This document shows positions 22,221 to 30,761 of a stretch of 30,852 nt of DNA, one piece after another. Within the stretch, counting starts at the first letter, position 1; the number at the start of each line of letters is the position of its first letter. The notes below the pieces were generated by a model. The model did no database searches and had not been told where the DNA came from. It saw only the letters and a list, made by a program, of their open reading frames with translations. A program made the translations under genes and the position numbers. Source of the DNA: DASUCS01 sp036275935 (GTDB lineage Bacteria; Actinomycetota; Acidimicrobiia; Acidimicrobiales; JACDCH01); NCBI GenBank assembly GCA_036275935.1, contig DASUCS010000194.1, positions 1 through 30,852 of the forward strand, given 5' to 3'.

Positions 22221-23077
22221 TGGTCGCGACCACGCGCGTGGCGCGCGTTCCCAAGGCCATTGTCACGTCGTTCGGCAACGGGCTCGAGGAGGTCGGCAAG
22301 CAACTCGCGTTCTACGCCACGATCGCGAGCGAGATCCTCTTCAACTGGCGCATCAAATGGAAGTACCGCAGCGTCGTGTTCAACCTCGTGTCCGACATCA
22401 CGATCGGTGCGGGCGCGTTGATCGTCGGCGGCGGGATGGTCTTCGTGATCTTCTCGATGTCGTTCTTCACCGGCACCGAAGTCGGTCTCCAAGGGTTCAA
22501 GGGACTGCAGGCGATCGGGGCCGAGTCCTTCACTGGTCTGGTCGGCAGCTTCGCCAACACCCGCGAGGTCACACCGTTGATCGCCGGCGTGGCGCTCGCT
22601 GCACAAGTCGGTGCCGGATTCACCGCGGAGCTCGGCGCGATGCGCATCTCCGACGAGATCGACGCCCTCGAGGTGATGTCCGTGCCGAGCAAGCCGTACC
22701 TCGTCGCCACGCGTGTGACGGCGGCTCTGATCGCCATCATCCCGCTGTACCTGATCTCGCTGTTCGCCAGCTTCTTCGCCACGAAGCTCGTCAGCACGAA
22801 GTTCTTCGGACTCTCGCCTGGCGTGTACGACTACTACTTCCGGCTGTACCTCCCGTTCCAGGACGTGGTGTACAGCCTCATCAAGGCGATGTGCTTCGCC
22901 ATCGTCGTGGCGTTGATCCACTGCTACTACGGCTACAACGCGAGCGGTGGACCTGCGGGCGTGGGAGTTGCGGTCGGGCGGGCGATCCGGTTGAGCATCG
23001 TCTCGGTCGTGTTGCTCAACCTGATCTTGTCGCTCTTGTTCTGGGGTGGAGGGAACACAGTGAGTCTCACGGGGTAG
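22220..23077 (+). CDS. MlaE/YrbE-family permease, second of two
   Basis: A 285-residue paralogue of the preceding permease with the same signature region: TREVTPLIAGVALAAQVGAG followed by AELGAMRISDEIDALEVM. It probably forms a heterodimer with it in the inner membrane. The N-terminus has an extra basic lead-in before the first hydrophobic stretch. ATG 22220 overlaps the previous stop (TAATG). The first MCE gene begins 3 bp after its stop. Confidence 0.92.
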   Translation: MVATTRVARVPKAIVTSFGNGLEEVGKQLAFYATIASEILFNWRIKWKYRSVVFNLVSDITIGAGALIVGGGMVFVIFSMSFFTGTEVGLQGFKGLQAIGAESFTGLVGSFANTREVTPLIAGVALAAQVGAGFTAELGAMRISDEIDALEVMSVPSKPYLVATRVTAALIAIIPLYLISLFASFFATKLVSTKFFGLSPGVYDYYFRLYLPFQDVVYSLIKAMCFAIVVALIHCYYGYNASGGPAGVGVAVGRAIRLSIVSVVLLNLILSLLFWGGGNTVSLTG

Positions 23078-23080
23078 CGC

Positions 23081-24259
23081 GTGCGACTCACCACCCGGAC
23101 CAGGAACATCGTCAGTGGCCTCATCGCGCTCGTGCTGCTGTCGTGCACCGTGATCGTCGGCGTCAAGTACAGCTTCGGCTACTTCGACGACGTGTATCCG
23201 CTCAAGGCGAGCTTCGCCAACGCGGGCCAGGGCCTGCAGCACGGATCCGACGTGAAGGTGCGCGGCGTCAACGTCGGCAAGGTCCAGAGCGTCAAGCTCG
23301 CGGACGGGCGCGCCCTCGTGACGATGGAGATCAACCACTCGACGAAGGTCCCCACGTCGGCGACAGCAACGGTGCGGCCCAAGACCTTGTTCGGTGAGAA
23401 GTTCGTCGACATCGCGCCGGGCGACGGCGAGGGCAAGGGCCCGTACTACTCGACGAGCGGTGAGCTGCTCGACAAGTGCGACAAGTCCAAGCAGCCGCAA
23501 CAGAGCTGCGCGGTCGGCGGCTTCGAGCTCGAGCAGGTGTTGGGCGACGCGTATCCACTGCTGAAGAAGATCGACCCGGGCGAGCTGTTCACCGTGGTCG
23601 ACACCCTCGCCCAGGGTGGAAAGGGTCTCGGCCCGGCGATCAACCGCCAGATCGTCAACGGTCAGAAGGTCCTCGACGTCATGGCGGCGCACGACGCGGA
23701 CACCCGCCAGTTCCTCACCGACCTCGCCACGTTGTCCGATCAGCTCGGCGTGCGGGCCCAGGATCTGGTGTCCGCGGCGAACGACCTGAACGTCGCGCTC
23801 CCGACCCTCAACAGCCGGTCGGACGAGCTGACGACGTTGCTCCGCCAGACGTCGACCTTGTCGAACGACGTCGCCGATCTGCTGCTGAACAACAAGGCGT
23901 TCATCGACAAGAGCTTCAACGGCGGCCAGCAGGTCCTCGACACGATCTACGACCGTCGCTTCGACCTCGTCCCGCTGGTCGTCGGCCTGCGGCAGTACGC
24001 ACAGACCCTGACCGAGGTCGTGCGCATCCCCGCCGGTGACGGGACACTCATGGCCGCCGTGAAGAGCCTCACGGCCGCAGACACGTGCAAGATCTTCGTG
24101 GGCGCCTGCGCGCCCGCCGCGTCCACGTCAGCCGGTGCTCCGACGTTGCCGGCGGCGCCATCGGTCGGTCCGTTGCCGCTGCCGTCGGTTCCGCAGGTTC
24201 CGTCGTCGGACGACCTCACGAAGCTGCTCGAGTTCTTCGCCAAAGGCGGCGGCTCGTGA
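23081..24259 (+). CDS. MCE-family protein, position A
   Basis: A 392-residue protein with one N-terminal membrane helix (about 9-30) and an MCE domain (about 36-115: YPLKASFANAGQGLQHGSDVKVRGVNVGKVQSV), then a long helical part (about 150-335) and a Pro/Ala/Ser-rich tail. MCE proteins assemble as hexamers forming a tunnel for lipids between membrane layers. Two Cys in DKCDKSKQPQQSC (after the MCE domain) could form a disulphide. The start is GTG 23081. The stop overlaps the next start (GTGA at 24256). Numbering A-F here is by position only. Confidence 0.92.
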   Translation: MRLTTRTRNIVSGLIALVLLSCTVIVGVKYSFGYFDDVYPLKASFANAGQGLQHGSDVKVRGVNVGKVQSVKLADGRALVTMEINHSTKVPTSATATVRPKTLFGEKFVDIAPGDGEGKGPYYSTSGELLDKCDKSKQPQQSCAVGGFELEQVLGDAYPLLKKIDPGELFTVVDTLAQGGKGLGPAINRQIVNGQKVLDVMAAHDADTRQFLTDLATLSDQLGVRAQDLVSAANDLNVALPTLNSRSDELTTLLRQTSTLSNDVADLLLNNKAFIDKSFNGGQQVLDTIYDRRFDLVPLVVGLRQYAQTLTEVVRIPAGDGTLMAAVKSLTAADTCKIFVGACAPAASTSAGAPTLPAAPSVGPLPLPSVPQVPSSDDLTKLLEFFAKGGGS

Positions 24260-25341
24260 TCCGCACCGCGATCAAGTTCGGCGCGTTCGTCATGGTGTGC
24301 CTGTTCTTCACCGTGTACCTGGCGTTCACGATCGGCAACATCAGCCTCACGGATCCGCTGGCGCGTGACTACAACACGTACCACGCCACGTTCGATGACG
24401 TGACGGGTCTGCTGCCCGACGACAACGTGAAGATCGCCGGCGTCGTGGTCGGCAAGGTGGACTCGATCAAAGTCGTCGACGGTCGCGCGCAGGTGAAGTT
24501 CACGGTGAAGAAGTCCCTGACCCTGGGCCCCGACACCAGCGCGTCGATCCGCTGGCGCAACCTGATCGGCCAGCGCTACGTGTACGTCGCTCCCGACCCC
24601 AACCCGCATCCGGTCACGAAGCTCGTCGACGGCGAGATCAAGAGCACGACGTCGACGGTCGACCTCGGCGAGCTCTTCAACCGACTCGGACCGGTCGTGA
24701 CGAGCCTGGATTCGAAGCAGATCAATGACTTCCTCGACACCGTCAACCAGGCGCTCGATGGCAACCAGGACAAGATCGGCAAGGCCATCGATGACCTCGC
24801 CACGCTGACCAAGGGGCTGGCGTCACGCGATCAGACGCTGTCGCGACTCGTCGACAACCTCAACACCGTCGCCGGGACGATCGCCAACCGAGATCAACAG
24901 ATCAGGGTGATGCTCGACAACCTCGTGCTGATCTCGTCGACGTTCAGCGCGAACACGCAGACGCTCGACACCGCATTGCAGGAGTTCGGCACGTTCTCCA
25001 CCAACCTGCAGACGATCCTGTCGAACAACGGCACCGAGATCGACCGGTTGATCAACAACCTGGACGTCCTCGCCAGCGAGGTCGTGGCGCCGAAGCTGGG
25101 CGAGCTCGACCACGCCCTCAAAGGAGTCGACGAAGCCTCGAAGCACATCTTCTTCAGCGCCCGCCTCGGCGAGTGGCTCAACGAGGCGATTCTCTGCGCG
25201 AGCAATGCGCCGCCCGGACCCAACGGGTGTGCGACACCGGTGGTCAAGCAGGCGCCGTCGAACATCGGCAGCGCCGCCCCGTCGAACACCTCGGGCGGCG
25301 ACGCGCTGGTGCAGCTCCTCACGGGACCGTTGAAGCAATGA
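24256..25341 (+). CDS. MCE-family protein, position B
   Basis: A 361-residue protein: N-terminal helix (about 5-27), MCE domain (about 38-118, YHATFDDVTGLLPDDNVKIAGVVVGKVDSI) and a helical needle-like region with repeated patterns such as SRDQTLSRLVDNLN and NRDQQIRVMLDNL. The C-terminal part has a Cys pair (ILCASN...NGCATP). The frame is open upstream to 24085, but GTG 24256 overlaps the previous stop and gives the usual N-terminus. The next start follows 10 bp after the stop. Confidence 0.92.
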   Translation: MIRTAIKFGAFVMVCLFFTVYLAFTIGNISLTDPLARDYNTYHATFDDVTGLLPDDNVKIAGVVVGKVDSIKVVDGRAQVKFTVKKSLTLGPDTSASIRWRNLIGQRYVYVAPDPNPHPVTKLVDGEIKSTTSTVDLGELFNRLGPVVTSLDSKQINDFLDTVNQALDGNQDKIGKAIDDLATLTKGLASRDQTLSRLVDNLNTVAGTIANRDQQIRVMLDNLVLISSTFSANTQTLDTALQEFGTFSTNLQTILSNNGTEIDRLINNLDVLASEVVAPKLGELDHALKGVDEASKHIFFSARLGEWLNEAILCASNAPPGPNGCATPVVKQAPSNIGSAAPSNTSGGDALVQLLTGPLKQ

Positions 25342-25351
25342 GGACGCACCC

Positions 25352-26383
25352 ATGAGGTCGTTCCGGGACATGAACCCGTACGTCGTCGGCATCGTGTCGA
25401 TCCTGATCATCGGCGCGATGACCGGCGCGGCGTTCGCGGTCGGGCTCACGCACTTCCTCGAGAACACCTATCCGCTGCGCGTCGAGTTCAAGGACGCCGC
25501 GGGACTCCGCAACGGTGACTCAGTGCGAGTCGCGGGTGTGAAGGTCGGCCGAGTCGACGCGATCAAGGCCGACCATCAGAACGGTCTCGTGATCGTCGAT
25601 CTCGTGGTCAACCATGGCACCCATCTCGGCACGGACACTCAAGCGGACATCGCGCTCGAGACGTTGCTCGGCGCCAAGTACGTCCGGCTTCGCAGCCATC
25701 CCACGGCGCCGTACCTGGAGGACCTCCCGAAGAACGACAACCGGCGCACGATTCCTGTCGAGAGGACGTCGACGCCGTTCGACGTGTTCGACCTCACGCG
25801 CACCGCGACAGAGAACATCAAGCAGCTCAACACGACGGAGCTGAACAAGATCATCACGGACTTCGCCGACATCACGCAGGGCAAGCAGCAATCCGTCGCC
25901 GACCTCGTGCAGGGTCTCGACAAGGTGTCGACCGCGATCGCGTCACGGGACCAGGAGCTGTCGCAACTGCTCGACCGTGCCGACACGCTGTCCCAGACAC
26001 TGGCCGACAAGGATCAGACGCTGGTCGCCCTGATCGATCAGAGCAAGAAGATCCTCGACCTCTTGGCCAGCCGCCGCGACGAGTTGGCGCGCGCCCTCGG
26101 AGCCGGGAGCGACGCCGTCACCGAGCTGTCCGCGATCATCGGCGATCACGAAGCGCAGCTCGACAACATCCTGTCGACGCTGCACCCGACGCTGGGGGTC
26201 GTCGCCGCCAACCAGCAGAACATCGACACGATGCTCGCCTGGCTCGGACCTGGTCTCTACAACCAAGCCTTGGCCGGCTCTCACGGCCCGTGGGCCGACG
26301 TCTTCGTTCGCTCCCTCGGCCCGGACGTGGTCGGCGTCATGTGCCATGCCCTCGTCCCGCAAGCCACGACGTGCCCGCCATGA
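25352..26383 (+). CDS. MCE-family protein, position C
   Basis: A 343-residue protein with an N-terminal membrane helix (about 8-31) and an MCE domain (about 38-120, YPLRVEFKDAAGLRNGDSVRVAGVKVGRVDAI), followed by a helical region with the SRDQELSQLLDRADTLSQ pattern shared with the position-B protein. It ends with a Cys pair (VMCHALVPQATTCPP). ATG 25352 has GAGG at 25340-25343, 8 nt upstream. The stop overlaps the next start (ATGA). Confidence 0.92.
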   Translation: MRSFRDMNPYVVGIVSILIIGAMTGAAFAVGLTHFLENTYPLRVEFKDAAGLRNGDSVRVAGVKVGRVDAIKADHQNGLVIVDLVVNHGTHLGTDTQADIALETLLGAKYVRLRSHPTAPYLEDLPKNDNRRTIPVERTSTPFDVFDLTRTATENIKQLNTTELNKIITDFADITQGKQQSVADLVQGLDKVSTAIASRDQELSQLLDRADTLSQTLADKDQTLVALIDQSKKILDLLASRRDELARALGAGSDAVTELSAIIGDHEAQLDNILSTLHPTLGVVAANQQNIDTMLAWLGPGLYNQALAGSHGPWADVFVRSLGPDVVGVMCHALVPQATTCPP

Positions 26384-27621
26384 TTCGACAGAGATCACTC
26401 GCTCGTTTCATCGGCGTCGCCGCCGTGCTCGCGCTCGTCGCCTCCGGGTGCTCGCTGCTCGGTGGAGGAGGCGGGACCTACCAGCTCGTCGCGTACTTCC
26501 CGCGGGCGGTGTCCCTCTACCCGTCGTCGCAGGTCCGGGTGCTGGGGTTGCCCGCCGGAAACGTCGACCGTGTCGACGTCGTCGGGACGCAGGTGAAGGT
26601 GACGATGTCGATCGACAAGGACGTCCCGGTCCCGAAGAACGTGAAGGCGTTGATCACCCCGCAATCACTGATCGGCGAGCGCTACATCCAACTCAGTCCG
26701 GCGTGGAAGCAGGGCGACGAGAAGGCCGCGAGCGGGATGGAGATCCACGACACGATCGTCCCCGTGGAGCCCGACGAGGCGCTGGCCGAGCTGAAGAAGT
26801 TCCTCGACTCGCTCGACCCGAACGGTCTCGGTCGTCTGATCAACAACGCCGCCGACGACCTGCAGGGCCAGGGCGGCACGCTCAACCACGCTCTCGATCA
26901 GGTCAGCCAGCTCGTGTCCACGTTCGCTGCGAAGGATCAGCAACTCGCCGACATCGTCGACAACTTCGACAAGTTCACGGCGACGTTGGAGACCCGCGAG
27001 TCACAGCTTGGCGACGTCCTCGCCACGTTCAGTCAGGCGACGCAAGTGCTCGCCGACGAGCGGCAGGGCATCGAGAACCTCCTTGCCGGACTGGCGAGCC
27101 TTTCGACGAACGGCCTGCAGCTGGTGTCCAAGCACGCGGACGCGCTGCGCACGGACATCGACACGCTCACCCGGTTGGCGCAGTCGATCGACTCGAACCT
27201 CGATGGGCTCGGGAAGCTGCTCGACTCCGGGCCGACGCTCGTGAAGGGCATCCTCGGTGCGTACAACCCAACGGCCCGCGCGGTGAACCTCCGCCAGAAC
27301 TGGGGCCCGCTGGTCGAATCCGTGCTCGGGCCGGTGGTCAAGGGCGTGCTGCCAGGGGCCACGGTGCCGACGCCGTGCGTGCCGGGGGTCCAGAGCTGTG
27401 ACCCACCCGTGAGCGGTCAGTCGGTGGGTTCCGCAGCGACGGTGCAGTTGGGATCCGCCCCGCTGGCGACGACGCCCATCGACGATCTGCTCGGCCTGCT
27501 GTCAGGTCCGACGGGGGCACAGGCGCCCGCCCCCTCGACCGCCGACCGTGTGGCGTCGGGGGCCAGCGACATCGGCGGGTTCTTGCACGACGCCGTGGCG
27601 GCACTGGTAGGGGCATCGTGA
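26380..27621 (+). CDS. MCE-family lipoprotein, position D
   Basis: A 413-residue protein. The N-terminus is a lipoprotein signal with lipobox ASGC (Cys24), instead of the plain membrane helix of the A-C proteins. The MCE domain (about 34-113) contains VSLYPSSQVRVLGLPAGNVDRV. A helical region and a Pro/Ala-rich tail ending HDAVAALVGAS follow. ATG 26380 overlaps the previous stop; the frame is open to 26290 but that part lies in the preceding gene. GTG of the next gene overlaps the end. Confidence 0.9.
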   Translation: MIRQRSLARFIGVAAVLALVASGCSLLGGGGGTYQLVAYFPRAVSLYPSSQVRVLGLPAGNVDRVDVVGTQVKVTMSIDKDVPVPKNVKALITPQSLIGERYIQLSPAWKQGDEKAASGMEIHDTIVPVEPDEALAELKKFLDSLDPNGLGRLINNAADDLQGQGGTLNHALDQVSQLVSTFAAKDQQLADIVDNFDKFTATLETRESQLGDVLATFSQATQVLADERQGIENLLAGLASLSTNGLQLVSKHADALRTDIDTLTRLAQSIDSNLDGLGKLLDSGPTLVKGILGAYNPTARAVNLRQNWGPLVESVLGPVVKGVLPGATVPTPCVPGVQSCDPPVSGQSVGSAATVQLGSAPLATTPIDDLLGLLSGPTGAQAPAPSTADRVASGASDIGGFLHDAVAALVGAS

Positions 27622-28601
27622 CGCGGCGGCGGTCCTTCCGAGGGGTCGTGGCGCTGACCGTGGCCTTGCTGATCGCGAGTGCGTGCAGCCTGCCCGGTCG
27701 CACGACCGGTCCGATGACGGTCACGGCGACGTTCAAGGACGTCGGGGACCTCGTCGTCAACCACTCGGTCCAAGTCGCGGATGTGCGCGTCGGTTCGGTG
27801 ACCAAGATCGAGCTGACACCGGACTTCCGCGCCAAGGTGACGATGTCGCTCAAGGACGTCCACCTCAAGAGCGACGCGATCGCAACGCTGCGCCAGACCT
27901 CGCTGCTGGGCGAGAAGTTCATCGACCTCCGGCCCTGTGATCCGACGCCCGCGCACAACGACCAGGGGTGCAACCCGAATGCGGGGCCGCTCACGAATCC
28001 CGGCACGATCAGCGACGATCACACCGCCGAGGCGCCGGAGCTCGAGTTCGTCGCCGACGCCGCCATTCGTCTGCTGGCAGCCACCGCGCTGCCGAACGAC
28101 CTCGCCACGCTGGTGCAGACCGGCTCGGAGGGCTTCGGCGGGCGAGGTCCCGAACTGCGTTCGTTGGTCGACGACCTGACCACGATCAGCGGCACGTTGG
28201 CCGATCAGACGACGCACATCCAACAGATCATCGACGGGCTCGACAAGGCCACTTCGACACTCGCACCCAACGACGCATCGCTGCAACAGCTCCTCACGAA
28301 CCTGGCGGACACGACCACCGTGTTGGCCAACAACCGTGATCAAACCGTCGCAACGCTCCAAGCCCTCACGCGGATGGTGCAGGCCCAAGATCAGCTGGTG
28401 TTCGACCCGTATCTGCAGCAGGTCGATCGCCAGGTGAAGCAGGTCGACGCCATCGTCGACGAGCTCACGCGCGGGAGGGCAGAGGTCAACACCCTGCTCG
28501 ACTGGGTCGACCGGTTCTTCTACCAGGTGCCGAAGGGCATCCCGAACGACTTCGCGCAGGTGTACGGCTGGTTCGCCGTCTGCCCGGGACCGGACTGTTA
28601 G
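27618..28601 (+). CDS. MCE-family lipoprotein, position E
   Basis: A 327-residue protein with a second lipoprotein signal (lipobox ASAC, Cys23). The MCE domain (about 33-110) has VTATFKDVGDLVVNHSVQVADVRVGSVTKI and LLGEKFIDLRP. Mycobacterial MceE proteins are likewise lipoproteins. The helical region carries SGTLADQTTHIQQIIDGLDKA-type repeats. It starts with a GTGA overlap and ends in TAG at 28599-28601. Unlike every other junction in the operon, the next gene is 161 bp away; the gap is filled by an inverted-repeat-bounded element that begins in this stop codon. Confidence 0.92.
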   Translation: MTRRRSFRGVVALTVALLIASACSLPGRTTGPMTVTATFKDVGDLVVNHSVQVADVRVGSVTKIELTPDFRAKVTMSLKDVHLKSDAIATLRQTSLLGEKFIDLRPCDPTPAHNDQGCNPNAGPLTNPGTISDDHTAEAPELEFVADAAIRLLAATALPNDLATLVQTGSEGFGGRGPELRSLVDDLTTISGTLADQTTHIQQIIDGLDKATSTLAPNDASLQQLLTNLADTTTVLANNRDQTVATLQALTRMVQAQDQLVFDPYLQQVDRQVKQVDAIVDELTRGRAEVNTLLDWVDRFFYQVPKGIPNDFAQVYGWFAVCPGPDC

Positions 28602-28762
28602 TGGCCCGGCTCGGAAGTTGCTGTGTAGTCCGGCGAGCCAGGGGCGCCGATCGCAAGGACGCACAACGCAGACAGTCACCAGCACTTTCAAGGCGGAGGA
28701 CGCCGCGATTCGGCGTCATCTGGCCGGCGGAATGCCGGCGTACTTTCGGGTCGGGTCACTAA
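28598..28762. mobile_element. MITE-like 165-bp element between the fifth and sixth mce genes
   Basis: The ends are inverted repeats of 21 bp (28598-28618 and 28742-28762) with 17 Watson-Crick pairs and 4 G/T pairs. The outer 13 bases read TTAGTGGCCCGGC and GTCGGGTCACTAA. A TA dinucleotide stands near each end, as in IS630/mariner insertions. Removing the element with one TA would leave ...GGACTGTTAAATGTCGCG..., giving TAA directly before the next ATG, like the tight junctions elsewhere. Inside are hairpins GACGCCG-cgatt-CGGCGTC (28699-28717) and GCCGGC-ggaat-GCCGGC (28723-28739). It also reads as an open frame of 53 codons from GTG 28601 to TAA 28760-28762. An intercistronic structured RNA is the alternative. 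Confidence 0.55.
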
Positions 28763-30034
28763 ATGTCGCGGCGCACGATCATCAACCTCATCTTCTTCTT
28801 GTTCATCTTCGGGCTGATGTGCCTCTGGGCGGTCCAGAACATCGTCCGGATCGATGCCATCGAGAAGCCCTACACGGTGACCGGCACGTTCCCCGGCACG
28901 TCGGGCGTGCTCCCGAACGCCGAGGTCGCGTATCTCGGCGTGCACTACGGCATCGTCACGAAGGTCGAGTCGGTCACCGGGGGCGTGAAGATGACGCTGC
29001 AGATCGACCGTGACAAGAAGGACATCCCGAAGGACTCGACGGCGCGCATCTTCCGCAAGTCCGCGATCGGCGAGCCGTACATCGACTTCGCGCCACCCCC
29101 GAACTTCGACGCCAAGAACGCACCTCCGTCGGACTTCCTACGGCAAGGCGACACCATCCAGCACACGCAGAACCCGCTCGAGTTCTCCGAGCTGCTCCGG
29201 TCCGCGGCGCGCCTGTTGCACGGCATCAACACCGACAAGGCCGCCTCGCTCGTGCACGAGCTCGCCGCGGCCTTGAGCGGACGAACGGATTCGTTGCGTC
29301 AGCTGACGACGGCCAACGACGAGCTCGCCGCCACGTTCGCCGCGAAGACGGACGCGCTCGACCGGCTCGGGACGAACAACACGAGGCTGACGCACGTCCT
29401 CGCCGATCACGCCAACGACTTCGGTCAGTCGCTGACCAATCTCAGCCTGCTCGCCAACTCGTTGAAGAACGCGAACGGGAACACCGCGGTGCTCCTCGAC
29501 CAGGGTTCGCAGCTCATGACGCAGCTGGCGACGCTCGTGGACTCGGAGAAGGGCAACCTCGACTGCGTGCTGCACGACCTCGGTGACGTGATCGACATGA
29601 GCTCGGATCCGGCGCGCGTGGCCGGCACCGGCTATCTGCTCGAGAACGGCGGCACCGCGTTCGGCGAGGTCTTCTCGACACGAGACGAGGGGCCGGACGG
29701 AGTGTGGGTGCGCGTGAACCTTCTCGAGGATCCGACCAATCCTTCGCGCCAGTACACGCCGCCGCTCGATCTTCCGCCCGTGCCGGAAGTGCCGGCGTGC
29801 TCCTCGAACCTGACCTCTTCGGCCTCGACGGCACTGGCGCCGGCGTCGACCGCAGAAGCGACCGCGGCGCCGGCGCACGGGCGAGATGTCGTACCGTCGC
29901 AGGTGCTGGCGGAGACGACGCAGAAGAGGGTCTCCCTGTCCCGCATCGCCCTGATCGCGATGGTGTGTCTGGCCGCTGCCGCCGTGGCGGCCACTGGCTA
30001 CCGAATGGTGAAACGTGCCGTTGACCGACGCTGA
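28763..30034 (+). CDS. MCE-family protein, position F
   Basis: A 423-residue protein with an N-terminal membrane helix (about 7-26, INLIFFLFIFGLMCLWAV), an MCE domain (about 37-117, YTVTGTFPGTSGVLPNAEVAYLGVHYGIVTKV), a helical region and a C-terminal second membrane helix (about 395-417, ALIAMVCLAAAAVAATGY) ending in basic residues. ATG 28763 directly follows the inverted-repeat element and has no ribosome-binding site. The Mce-associated gene overlaps its last 20 bp. Confidence 0.92.
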   Translation: MSRRTIINLIFFLFIFGLMCLWAVQNIVRIDAIEKPYTVTGTFPGTSGVLPNAEVAYLGVHYGIVTKVESVTGGVKMTLQIDRDKKDIPKDSTARIFRKSAIGEPYIDFAPPPNFDAKNAPPSDFLRQGDTIQHTQNPLEFSELLRSAARLLHGINTDKAASLVHELAAALSGRTDSLRQLTTANDELAATFAAKTDALDRLGTNNTRLTHVLADHANDFGQSLTNLSLLANSLKNANGNTAVLLDQGSQLMTQLATLVDSEKGNLDCVLHDLGDVIDMSSDPARVAGTGYLLENGGTAFGEVFSTRDEGPDGVWVRVNLLEDPTNPSRQYTPPLDLPPVPEVPACSSNLTSSASTALAPASTAEATAAPAHGRDVVPSQVLAETTQKRVSLSRIALIAMVCLAAAAVAATGYRMVKRAVDRR

Positions 30035-30668
30035 CCCCGACATCGCCGACGACGACCAGCTGGAGCTGTTCCCCCCGCCGCCGCCACCGGCTCGCGCGGG
30101 CGTGCCGCGTGGCGCTGTCGTCGTGCTCTCGATCGCAGCGGCCGTTCTGTTGTTGGCGTGTGTCGGGCTGCTCGTGCTCCTCGTGCGGGAGCGGAGCTCG
30201 ACGGACAGCTCCACCGACCGCACGGAGATCTCGACGACGGCTGCCCGCATGGCCGAGGCGATGACGGCTGTGGACGAGGCCGGGAACGGGACCATGGCCG
30301 CGACCGTGGACCAGCTCGGCACCGCCCCCGTCGTCGACCAGTACAAGGGCATCTCGGGCACGATCCGGGGCGAGCTGGCCACCTTCAAGCTGAAGTCCAT
30401 CAGGGGCACCGTGAAGGACGTGTACGTCGGCAACATCGACAACGCCGAATCCCGCGTGATCGTGCGACTCGACCTCGTGTTCGTCGGCGACAACACCCGC
30501 GTCGTGCCTGATCAGTACCTGGACATGACGCTGGCGAAGCTGGACGGCCAGTGGAAGGTCGACAACGTGCAGGTTCTCAACGTGCAGCTGGCCAACCCGG
30601 CGCCGAGTTCGTCCTCCAGCCCTCCCGCGACGTCGCCGAGTGTGCCCTCCACCTCGTCCGGCGGCTGA
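30015..30668 (+). CDS. Mce-associated membrane protein
   Basis: A 217-residue protein with an acidic, proline-rich cytoplasmic start (LFPPPPPPARAG), one membrane helix (about 33-56) and an extracytoplasmic domain (about 70-195) of the SnoaL/NTF2-like Mas type, containing GTVKDVYVGNIDNAESRVIV and WKVDNVQVLNVQ. The tail is Ser/Pro-rich. Mas proteins are found at the end of mce operons and are thought to stabilise the complex. GTG 30015 overlaps the preceding gene by 20 bp. No further mce gene follows; a new promoter seems to start after it. Confidence 0.85.
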   Translation: MPLTDADPDIADDDQLELFPPPPPPARAGVPRGAVVVLSIAAAVLLLACVGLLVLLVRERSSTDSSTDRTEISTTAARMAEAMTAVDEAGNGTMAATVDQLGTAPVVDQYKGISGTIRGELATFKLKSIRGTVKDVYVGNIDNAESRVIVRLDLVFVGDNTRVVPDQYLDMTLAKLDGQWKVDNVQVLNVQLANPAPSSSSSPPATSPSVPSTSSGG

Positions 30669-30685
30669 TCGCATGCCCCGTGGGG

Positions 30686-30713
30686 TTGCGGGTTGCCGAG
30701 TTGTGTGTATCCT
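30686..30713 (+). promoter_or_regulatory. Candidate promoter for the acidic-protein gene
   Basis: TTGCGG (30686-30691) and TATCCT (30708-30713) are spaced by 16 bp in the gap after the Mce operon. A leader of about 40 nt with GGAG (30746-30749) precedes ATG 30762. Confidence 0.4.
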
Positions 30714-30761
30714 CCCGGCCCGCGGAACCCCGGTTCTCACCCCCCGGAGCACGACTCACAC

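Noticed and set aside
22190..23692. 500-codon minus-strand open frame across the second permease and first MCE gene
   Set aside because: Arg/His/Asp-rich with no motif; the plus-strand genes are clearly real.
24085..24255. Longer start for the position-B MCE protein
   Set aside because: The extra 57 residues overlap the preceding gene and lack similarity; GTG 24256 gives the usual membrane-helix start.
28601..28762. A genuine 53-codon gene between the last two mce genes
   Set aside because: The translation is Arg-rich with no features, and both ends are explained by the inverted repeats; kept only as a comment on coupling.
27417..30752. Minus-strand open frames across the last mce genes (27417-28691, 29514-30752)
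   Set aside because: No recognisable domains and unusual composition; they overlap intact MCE genes.
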